A stretch of 5,371 nt of DNA from Burkholderia sp. (GTDB taxonomy: Bacteria; Pseudomonadota; Gammaproteobacteria; Burkholderiales; Burkholderiaceae). The position numbers were made by a program, and so were the translations under genes. Location of the stretch: NCBI GenBank assembly GCA_028292565.1, contig JAQGMD010000264.1, positions 1-5,371 of the forward strand. Reading direction: 5' to 3'. Of this stretch, positions 1 to 4,339 are shown in pieces (within the stretch, counting starts at the first letter, position 1; each line of letters opens with the position of its first letter). The notes below the pieces were generated by a model, which made no database searches, had not been told where the DNA came from, and saw only the letters and a program-made list of their open reading frames with translations.

Positions 1-107
1 AATTTTGCTGGCCGTAGCGGGCGCGTTGCTGCGTTGCTCGTCGTCGCCATAGCTCGCTATGGCTCCTCCTCACGCCTTGCACCGCATCCCGCGACGGCCG
101 CCAAATT
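1..107. repeat. Long imperfect palindrome, REP-like
   Basis: The two ends of this stretch are inverted copies. AATTT at 1-5 mirrors AAATT at 103-107, and GGCCGTAGCGGG (10-21) pairs with CCCGCGACGGCC around 88-99 with one mismatch. The centre is a perfect 8-bp inverted repeat, GCCATAGC (46-53) and GCTATGGC (56-63), around two bases. The segments in between (about 22-45 and 64-87) pair only poorly. No reading frame worth calling crosses it. The layout suggests a dispersed intergenic hairpin element or a small non-autonomous mobile element. This is inferred from symmetry alone, since no second copy lies in the window. Confidence 0.6.
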
Positions 108-276
108 GCCCAACTTATCCCTGCGCGATGCCTAAGCAAAGATCCAGATCTCGCAACGGAAATCGCATCGTGGAGGCGTAAAAAGTAGGCTGTCGAAGCG
201 CGATTGCAATCATATTCGCATCAGGCTGCCCTGGCATGTTGCGGCATGTGGTCGAGCAGCGGAGGATAATGGCTCA
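108..276. other. Non-coding stretch, no clear feature
   Basis: I see no convincing gene, RNA or promoter here. The only notable item is a good Shine-Dalgarno-like GGAGG at 261-265. It could serve an ATG at 269, which opens a frame of only seven codons, or an ATG at 277, which opens the 57-codon frame described next. Confidence 0.4.
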
Positions 277-450
277 ATGTTGTTGGCGTTGATAGACCGG
301 CCGGCCAGTTACAGAACGTCATTCATCTGTGAAAGAAAATTCTTCATTTATCCGGATGAAAACAGTGTTTGCGACCGAAGGTTCTACCAGCCATCAACGT
401 CTTCTTGCCACGGAGTGGTCGAAATGGGATCGGATATCGCGGCACATTAA
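277..450 (+). CDS. Doubtful small ORF, 57 aa, unknown
   Basis: This ATG-started frame encodes 57 residues beginning MLLALIDRPAS and ending at a TAA at 448-450. Its support is a GGAGG at 261-265, 11 bases before the start, which is somewhat long. The product has no recognisable domain, four cysteines and no membrane segment. It overlaps the frame at 329-586 in another register, so at most one of the two is likely to be a real gene over 329-450. Alternatively the two could be halves of one gene broken by a frameshift. I do not recognise the protein and treat it as a weak candidate. Confidence 0.2.
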   Translation: MLLALIDRPASYRTSFICERKFFIYPDENSVCDRRFYQPSTSSCHGVVEMGSDIAAH

Positions 451-586
451 TCGACACTCTATGGCGAAGGACTGGGAGCGTTTGGAGTTTGTTTTTAAGA
501 AGGGATCCGGCAAAACTGAGATCAAGGTAACCGACATATCTCTCGTTTACTACACTGGGGCAATTGCGTTTCGTGCGGCGACGTGA
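329..586 (+). CDS. Hypothetical protein, 85 aa, possibly a fragment
   Basis: The frame opens with GTG at 329, with an in-frame ATG at 356 as the alternative start. Neither has a recognisable ribosome binding site. The product is basic and soluble-looking, rich in Trp and Lys, with no signal peptide or membrane helix. Its C-terminal half (WERLEFVFKKGSGKTEIKV and on) reads like an ordinary alternating beta-strand protein, which is the main reason to keep it. Base composition is more AT-rich than the metabolic genes downstream, as expected for acquired DNA. I do not recognise a family. It may be the 3' part of a decayed gene whose start lay in the overlapping frame from 277. Confidence 0.35.
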   Translation: MKENSSFIRMKTVFATEGSTSHQRLLATEWSKWDRISRHINRHSMAKDWERLEFVFKKGSGKTEIKVTDISLVYYTGAIAFRAAT

Positions 587-646
587 ATACGGCATTCATA
601 GAAAAGCATCACACGGAAACCGTTTTTTTCTGTCACCATTGGCGGT

Positions 647-975
647 ATGCGATTGCCACAACTAAGCACAATCCACAAAGCCGTGTCTTGGGCAGCAAGA
701 GTCGTTGGCGCCGGATGCTGGGGGTATGCGCTCTACTCCGTCCATCTAGGTCGAGTGCGAGTTGGGTCGAGATCAACTGCTGTTGTTATTGAACACGCCG
801 TTAGCCCCGTTGCTTTTGTATCGGCTATTTTGCTGTACGTCGGGGGGGCATACTGTGCTTTTGGATTGCGAAGCGGATTGCGAATCACTAACCAGGGCAT
901 CTCGGAAAAAGTAAAGCAAATTCCGGAACCGTTGTCAGCAACCGTCGGTGCAGGTGCGGCTGCTGGCGCGATTAA
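647..975 (+). pseudogene. Small two-helix membrane protein, 3' end lost to IS66 debris
   Basis: The frame starts at ATG 647, with a weak GGCGG directly upstream. About 110 native residues follow before the DNA turns into IS66 sequence near 975. The frame then runs on through IS DNA to a stop at 1058-1060, giving a 137-residue chimera. Hydrophobic segments lie at about residues 13-31 and 54-73. They are separated by a polar, basic loop (HLGRVRVGSRST) and followed by an amphipathic stretch and a glycine/alanine-rich tail (VGAGAAAGA, 100-108). The helix-loop-helix layout with a P-x-x-F motif at the second helix (SPVAF) resembles uncharacterised small inner-membrane proteins of proteobacteria. 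This is a resemblance, not an identification. Codons are less GC-biased than in the operon downstream. The native C-terminus is missing, so I call it a truncated gene. Confidence 0.45.
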
Positions 976-1188
976 CGGCAGGAGAAAAACCGCCCGATTC
1001 TTGACGCCTTCCACGCGTGGCTGGTCGAGCATAACGCGGCCGTCGTGTCGAAAACGCTGATCGGCGATGCGATCAGCTATGCGCTGAAGCAATGGCAGTA
1101 TCTGGTGCGTTATATCGACGATGGTCGCGCGCCGATCGATAATAATCTGATCGAACGGGATATCCGGCCATTCACTACTGGCAGGAAG
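976..1188 (+). pseudogene. IS66-family transposase (TnpC) C-terminal fragment
   Basis: About 71 codons in one frame match the C-terminal catalytic part of IS66 TnpC. They run from RQEKNRPILDAFHAW through AISYALKQWQYLVRYIDDGR and PIDNNLIERDIRP to TTGRK at 1188. The DNN-x-x-ER block is the family hallmark and carries the last acidic residue of the DDE triad. Full TnpC is roughly 500 residues. The N-terminal zinc-finger and leucine-rich parts, the first two acidic residues, the accessory genes tnpA and tnpB and both terminal repeats are absent. Homology stops abruptly after GRK, where intact members continue with N-W-L-F, and IS256 sequence begins in the opposite orientation. An ATG/GTG-started frame (from 1045) runs on to 1494 but is IS-derived only up to 1188. 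This is a dead remnant. Confidence 0.85.
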
Positions 1189-1189
1189 G

Positions 1190-1621
1190 GGTCTTGTGCA
1201 CCCCGCAGCGTTGGCCTCGCGTATGGCCAAACACCTGCGGTAACGCTTTCCAGAAACCCAGTGCGCCATCGCCGATCGCCAGCTTCGGGTCCATCTTCAG
1301 CCCGCGCGCTTTCAGGTCAAGCAGCACTTCTTTCCATGGCGCTTCTGATTCCCGGTAACCGTCGCCAATGGCGACTAATTCCTTCTTGCCGTCGGCAGTG
1401 GCGCCAATCACTACCAGCATGCATTGACTGGCATCCTCCAGGCGCACCCCGAAATGCACGCCGTCGACCCACAGATAAACGTAGTGCTTATTGACCAGAC
1501 TGCGCCTGGACCAACGCCCGTGCTCGTCTGCCCGGCTCTCCTTCAGGCGACTGATGGTCGAGGCCGACAATCCCGGTGCATCGCGCCCCAACAGGGCCGT
1601 CAGCGCTTCGCTGAAATCGCC
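1190..1621 (-). pseudogene. IS256-family (mutator-type) transposase internal fragment
   Basis: On the minus strand, 144 codons match the central part of an IS256 transposase. The order is GDFSEALTALLG, then the ASTISRLK helix, then YVYLWVDGVHF with the first catalytic Asp. QCMLVVIGATADGKKEL, GYRESEAPWKEVL and LKMDPKLAIGDGALGFWKAL (second catalytic Asp) come next, ending at QRCGVHKT. Intact relatives have Trp where this copy has Gly in QRC-G-VHKT and continue with A-N-V-L. Here the match ends at HKT beside the IS66 fragment. The third catalytic residue (Glu), the N-terminal third and both inverted repeats are missing. The reading frame is otherwise uninterrupted and lies inside an open frame of 189 codons (1175-1744). 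It is therefore open but cannot encode a working enzyme. Loss appears fairly recent, since no stop codons have accumulated. Confidence 0.9.
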
Positions 1622-1675
1622 TTCCGCACACTCGGCATACGCCCGTTGCACTTGCGGATCGTAGCGATGCATGTC
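1622..1675 (-). pseudogene. Short IS21-family IstA fragment fused to IS256 piece
   Basis: Directly upstream of the IS256 piece, in the same minus-strand frame, 17-18 codons read MHRYDPQVQRAYAECAE. This matches the R-Y-D-P ... Y-A-E-x-A-E segment within the integrase core of one IS21 IstA subgroup and does not match the IS256 family, whose members have a Y-L-K-G-x-S-T-type sequence before GDF. The switch from AE to GDF is in frame, making a chimeric frame by chance. The fragment is very short, so the family assignment rests on one motif and should be read as probable. Confidence 0.5.
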
Positions 1676-1940
1676 CGCCGAATTCCGCGATTTGGCCAAC
1701 GCGAACCGGCAATTGCAGGATTGGGTGACGAACGAAGCCGGCAACCGTATCCTATGGCACGACGCGCGAGATGCCGTTAAAGCGCTTGCTGAGGTGCAGA
1801 AGGCCTTGCCGTCCTCGCTGCGTGCGGTGCCGCCGGAGGTGGCTTCGTGGATACGTTTTATAGAAAGCCGGGTATCGACCGGCTTACCCGAAATTCGTTA
1901 TTCTGTTCTGAAGCATGCGGGCAACTAATTGCTTTTGCTC
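1676..1940 (+). pseudogene. IS21-family IstA C-terminal remnant, frameshifted
   Basis: The plus-strand frame from 1680 reads EFRDLANANRQLQDWVTNEAGNR, typical of the segment after the catalytic core of IstA. The expected next motif, H-G-T-T-x-E-x-P-L, is present only in the +1 frame (YGTTREMPLKR, about 1756-1787), so a frameshift lies near 1753. The original frame then resumes with LAEVQKAL and VPPEVASW, and later with IRYSV. A further shift near 1918 restores AGQLIA, expected as the end of the Y-S-V-P-x-x-L-x-G-Q motif. The nominal 85-residue product (1671-1928, stop TAA) is thus a decayed transposase piece. The subgroup differs from the minus-strand IstA piece next to it, so two IS21 elements are implied. 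The istB helper ATPase gene and the ends are absent. Confidence 0.7.
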
Positions 1941-1945
1941 AAGGC

Positions 1946-2146
1946 ATGAAAGCTGGGGCTCCAGCAGAAGTGGGCGGAACCTTTTTGATGTCGAACCCGG
2001 CCACAGGAGCGGTCGTGATCGGCGGCTATGTTGCTGCCACATTACATAGTTACGAACTACACACAGGGGCCGATTCTGGCAGTTCTCCAATTGACTGGCT
2101 CCGGCACGTTGACCGCGAAATGTGGTCGGCTGCTCTCGTTGCGTAG
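1946..2146 (+). CDS. Orphan ORF, 66 aa, unknown; possible gene fragment
   Basis: This frame can start at ATG 1946 and ends at TAG 2144-2146. The open frame extends upstream to 1847, but that part is IS21-derived DNA read out of frame. The product begins MKAGAPAEVGG, has a moderately hydrophobic, glycine-rich stretch at about residues 13-33 and a polar C-terminus with WLRHVDREMW. AAGG lies only one base before the ATG, so no usable ribosome binding site is visible. I do not recognise a family. It sits just past the IS debris and may be the 3' end of a gene disrupted by it. Conceivably this is the membrane-protein gene truncated at 975, which is also glycine/alanine-rich near its break, but nothing proves the link. 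Confidence 0.3.
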   Translation: MKAGAPAEVGGTFLMSNPATGAVVIGGYVAATLHSYELHTGADSGSSPIDWLRHVDREMWSAALVA

Positions 2147-2203
2147 CGGGCGTTTAAGAAATTCTCGCGACCGGCCGGGATGGGTCGAGAGCGGAAGTTC
2201 GTA

Positions 2204-2224
2204 ATCTGACACATCCTGTCAGAT
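2204..2224. repeat. Perfect 8-bp inverted repeat
   Basis: ATCTGACA (2204-2211) and TGTCAGAT (2217-2224) are perfect inverted copies around the five bases CATCC. There is no T-run after either arm, so a standard terminator is unlikely. It could be an operator or the trace of a mobile-element end. Confidence 0.5.
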
Positions 2225-2264
2225 AAGGTCACAACTTATACAATATTGAGTACCAATAGCACTA

Positions 2265-2367
2265 TCGCTCTTGAAAGCCAGTGGCGCATCTCCGGGTTCC
2301 CGCCTGCGCGGGAACGACACATTCAGATGCCGCCACTGTCCTGGTTGCAGTGAATTGATAAGAGCGA
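2265..2367. repeat. Nested ~100-bp palindrome between decayed region and gntR
   Basis: Three sets of inverted arms share one centre. The inner arms are GTTCCCGC (2296-2303) and GCGGGAAC (2308-2315) around a 4-base loop. The middle arms are CAGTGGCGCATCT (2279-2291) and AGATGCCGCCACTG (2325-2338), identical but for one inserted base. The outer arms are TCGCTCTT (2265-2272) and AAGAGCGA (2360-2367). The inner TTCCCGC-GCGGGAA hairpin resembles dispersed intergenic repeats seen in many proteobacteria. It begins 8 bases beyond the gntR stop codon, so it could stabilise or end the gntR transcript. It lacks the T-run of a typical intrinsic terminator on either strand. Confidence 0.6.
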
Positions 2368-2374
2368 CAGCCCA

Positions 2375-3196
2375 CTACCGCGTAGTCCGCCGCGCTTCCA
2401 GCACGGTCTTCAGATCCGCACCGGCCAGCCGTCGCGCCGCTTCGCCTCTTTCGCCAGTCCAGAACGCGGCCTCAGCGACCTCGATCCGCGAAACGGTGCT
2501 CTTCATGTGACCCAGAGCAGCCGAGCGCGCGGCATCCGGATCACGCGCATGGATTGCCGCGCAAATGGCTTCGTGCTCCGCGCGCACTGCGTTGGTAAAA
2601 TCCGCGCGCCGCGCCTCGTTGCTGCGCGTGACGCGGATAGCGTCGTGCAGGGCTCGGGTCAGCATGCCGAGCAGGTCGGTGTAATAGGGGTTGCGAGTCG
2701 CGCGCGAAATCGCCATGTGGAACTCGAGATCTTCTTTCACGCCGTCGCCGCCGGCGGCTACCGCGCGGTCGATCGCTTTCAGTGCGCGCTTGATCTCCGC
2801 CATCTCCGCAGCCGTACGGCGTTCCGCGGCAAGCGCAGCCATCTGAGCCTCTATCCCATAACGCAATTCAAGTATGCGCAAAACGCCCTCGGCCGGATTA
2901 CCGATACGGGAGAGGCGAAAGGCGGCTGAGGAATTCGGGTCCAACACTGCAGTGCCGCTGCCTTGCCGGGTCTCTACCAGTCCCTCGGACTTGAGCCGCG
3001 AGATCGCCTCGCGAACCACAGTGCGGCTGACGCCGAATTCTTCGGCGATCGCTTTTTCCGTCGGCAAGCGTGAGTTCACCGGGTAAATGCCACTGCGCAG
3101 CTGGTCCGCAAGGTGGCGGGTGACCTGGTCCGCCAGCGTCGGTTCTAAGGCCGCCCGGGCCTCGGGTGACTTCCGCGGCTTCTTGTCGGTGAGCAT
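2375..3196 (-). CDS. GntR-family regulator, FadR/FCD subgroup
   Basis: A 273-residue DNA-binding repressor or activator that senses a small acid. The N-terminal winged helix-turn-helix covers about residues 20-86 (ADQVTRHLADQLRSG, RLPTEKAIAEEFGVSRTVV, REAISRLKSEGLVETRQGSG), the standard GntR signature. The C-terminal all-helical FCD ligand domain covers about 105-240. Asp156, His160, His208 and His230 sit where FCD proteins bind a divalent metal that contacts the carboxylate ligand, so the ligand is probably an organic or sugar acid. A basic, alanine-rich tail of about 30 residues follows the domain. The start ATG has a strong GAGGAG site five bases upstream (minus strand, complement of 3202-3207). 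The gene is divergent from the dehydrogenase operon over 162 bp containing GntR-type boxes, which points to local control and probably autoregulation. The ligand is unknown. Family assignment is very secure. Confidence 0.95.
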   Translation of the reverse strand: MLTDKKPRKSPEARAALEPTLADQVTRHLADQLRSGIYPVNSRLPTEKAIAEEFGVSRTVVREAISRLKSEGLVETRQGSGTAVLDPNSSAAFRLSRIGNPAEGVLRILELRYGIEAQMAALAAERRTAAEMAEIKRALKAIDRAVAAGGDGVKEDLEFHMAISRATRNPYYTDLLGMLTRALHDAIRVTRSNEARRADFTNAVRAEHEAICAAIHARDPDAARSAALGHMKSTVSRIEVAEAAFWTGERGEAARRLAGADLKTVLEARRTTR

Positions 3197-3201
3197 CGGA
3201 A

Positions 3202-3207
3202 CTCCTC
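3202..3207 (-). promoter_or_regulatory. Ribosome binding site of gntR
   Basis: Read on the minus strand this is GAGGAG, five bases before the ATG at 3196. It fixes the gntR start over any internal alternative. Confidence 0.75.
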
Positions 3208-3238
3208 GATCGTGATTAAATGGTTATGTGACGCCCAT

Positions 3239-3267
3239 ATAATAAACGCACTTGACAAAGTTGTCGT
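3239..3267 (-). promoter_or_regulatory. Candidate gntR promoter
   Basis: On the minus strand, ACGACA (complement of 3262-3267, four of six to the -35 consensus) is followed after exactly 17 bp by TATTAT (complement of 3239-3244, five of six to -10). The -35 box lies within the operator at 3261-3271, so a bound regulator should also block this promoter. The -35 match is weak, so this remains a candidate. Confidence 0.35.
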
Positions 3268-3280
3268 ACAAGTTTGTAAT
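3252..3280 (+). promoter_or_regulatory. Sigma-70 promoter of the dehydrogenase operon
   Basis: A perfect -35 box TTGACA (3252-3257) is followed after 17 bp by TGTAAT (3275-3280), five of six to the -10 consensus. Transcription should begin near 3287, leaving an untranslated leader of about 70 bases. A promoter this strong needs a repressor to be silent, and the operator lies in its spacer. Confidence 0.75.
3261..3271. promoter_or_regulatory. GntR/FadR-type operator 1
   Basis: TTGTCGTACAA has the TTGT-N3-ACAA symmetry typical of operators of FadR-subgroup GntR proteins. It lies in the spacer of the plus-strand promoter and over the -35 box of the candidate gntR promoter. One bound dimer could therefore shut off both. 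A further overlapping symmetry, GACAA-AG-TTGTC (3254-3265), covers most of the plus-strand -35 box. Confidence 0.65.
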
Positions 3281-3295
3281 ATGACTCAAATAAAG

Positions 3296-3306
3296 TTGTC
3301 ATACCA
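3296..3306. promoter_or_regulatory. GntR/FadR-type operator 2
   Basis: TTGTCATACCA matches operator 1 at nine of eleven positions. It lies 35 bp downstream, about 10-20 bases past the predicted transcription start, where binding would block elongation or open-complex escape. It is one base short of the full TTGT-N3-ACAA symmetry and is probably the weaker site. Confidence 0.5.
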
Positions 3307-3358
3307 ATCCCCCATCCGCTGGTATGGCTTTGAACAAAACGCATAAGAGACAACGCAG

Positions 3359-4327
3359 ATGACCGATCGCCTCCCGAAAGCATTCCTGTGCCGCCGCTTT
3401 ACCAGGAACATTGAAACAGAGTTTCGTAAACGTTTCGATCTTGAAATCAACGAGGCCGACTCGGTCCTGACGGCTGCTGAGATTGCCAGCAAGGCAGAGG
3501 GCGCTGAAGTTCTGTTCGTTACCGCCACTGAATCGGTTAACGCCGACGTCATCCGCAAGCTGCAGCCGCAGTTGAAGACTATCGCCACATTGTCAGTGGG
3601 CTTCGACCATATCGATATGGCAGCGGCCCGTTCCGCCGGCATCAAGGTATTGCATACACCAGATGTGTTAAGCGATGCCTGCGCCGAGATCGCGATGCTA
3701 TTGCTGTTGAACGCCTGCCGTCGCGGCTATGAAGCTGACCGCATGGTCCGCAGCGGTTCCTGGCCAGGGTGGGGACCAACTCAGCTGCTTGGCCTGGGAC
3801 TGACCGGACGCCGCCTCGGCATCTTCGGCATGGGGCGCATTGGCCGCGCTATCGCCACCCGCGCGAAGGGGTTCGGCCTCGAGATCCATTATCACAACCG
3901 CTCGAAGCTGACGCCTGAACTGGCGAATGGGGCGATATATCACGCGACTGCGGAGAGTCTCCTCGCGACCAGCGACATTTTCCTGATTGCCGCACCCGGC
4001 CGCCCGGAACTCAAGGGCTTCCTCGACCATGCCCGCATCGCCCTGATGCCGGAAGGTGGGGTAGTCATCAATATTTCGCGCGGCGACCTGATCAACGATG
4101 ATGCACTCATCGAAGCACTGCAATCGGGACGGCTGTTCGCAGCCGGACTCGACGTGTTCGCGAACGAACCGAACATCGATCCGCGTTATCGTGCATTGGA
4201 CAATACATTTCTTTCGCCGCATATTGGCAGCGCCACCCACGAAACACGCGATGCGATGGGCTGGCTTTTGATTCACGGCATCGAAACGCTCGCTAAAGGC
4301 GACGTACCTTCCAACCTACTTTCCTGA
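3359..4327 (+). CDS. D-2-hydroxyacid dehydrogenase, glyoxylate/hydroxypyruvate reductase type
   Basis: A 322-residue cytoplasmic oxidoreductase of the D-isomer-specific 2-hydroxyacid dehydrogenase family, which interconverts 2-keto acids and D-2-hydroxy acids. The split catalytic domain includes the substrate-loop motif LSVGFDHID (78-86). The Rossmann domain carries GIFGMGRIG (154-162). Asn180-Arg181-Ser182 follows the second strand, the signature of NADP(H)-preferring members such as GhrB and GRHPR. The catalytic triad is visible as Arg241 (ISRGD), Glu270 (ANEP) and His288 (SPHIG). Length is normal for the family. The ATG at 3359 follows a modest AAGAGA eight bases upstream, and the preceding leader holds promoter and operators. 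It is the first gene of an operon with the semialdehyde dehydrogenase. Likely substrates are glyoxylate, hydroxypyruvate or 2-ketogluconate. The exact one cannot be read from the sequence, so no symbol is given. Confidence 0.93.
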   Translation: MTDRLPKAFLCRRFTRNIETEFRKRFDLEINEADSVLTAAEIASKAEGAEVLFVTATESVNADVIRKLQPQLKTIATLSVGFDHIDMAAARSAGIKVLHTPDVLSDACAEIAMLLLLNACRRGYEADRMVRSGSWPGWGPTQLLGLGLTGRRLGIFGMGRIGRAIATRAKGFGLEIHYHNRSKLTPELANGAIYHATAESLLATSDIFLIAAPGRPELKGFLDHARIALMPEGGVVINISRGDLINDDALIEALQSGRLFAAGLDVFANEPNIDPRYRALDNTFLSPHIGSATHETRDAMGWLLIHGIETLAKGDVPSNLLS

Positions 4328-4339
4328 CCGGGGCATCCC

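Noticed and set aside
269..292. Possible seven-codon leader peptide after GGAGG
   Set aside because: The spacing to the ribosome binding site is only three bases, there is no run of one regulatory codon, and no attenuator-like hairpins follow.
583..792. 69-codon GTG-started frame overlapping the stop of the 329-586 frame
   Set aside because: The start-stop overlap looks operon-like, but there is no ribosome binding site and the product is Arg/Ser/Cys-rich and unlike a folded protein. The membrane-protein frame from 647 fits the same DNA better.
733..1269. 178-codon minus-strand frame
   Set aside because: It crosses the membrane-protein gene, the IS66 fragment and part of the IS256 piece, three unrelated segments, so it cannot be one real gene.
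1424..1780. 118-codon plus-strand frame
   Set aside because: It is antisense to the IS256 fragment and then runs across the IS21 joint. Its composition is that of a shadow frame.
290..2180. Shared GACCGGCCGG near 295-304 and 2170-2179 as flanking repeats of an inserted island
   Set aside because: Only ten bases match, the word is itself largely palindromic and GC-rich, and the flanks differ, so chance is a sufficient explanation.
2296..2315. Inner hairpin as an intrinsic terminator for gntR
   Set aside because: The stem is strong, but neither strand has a T-run after it. A role in ending transcription is possible but not supported by sequence.
2507..2929. 140-codon plus-strand frame inside gntR
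   Set aside because: It is antisense to a clearly identified GntR regulator. Its Arg/Ala-rich product has no motif.
3698..4276. 192-codon minus-strand frame, with another inside it at 3940-4176
   Set aside because: Both are antisense to the 2-hydroxyacid dehydrogenase gene, with no ribosome binding site or protein-like motif.
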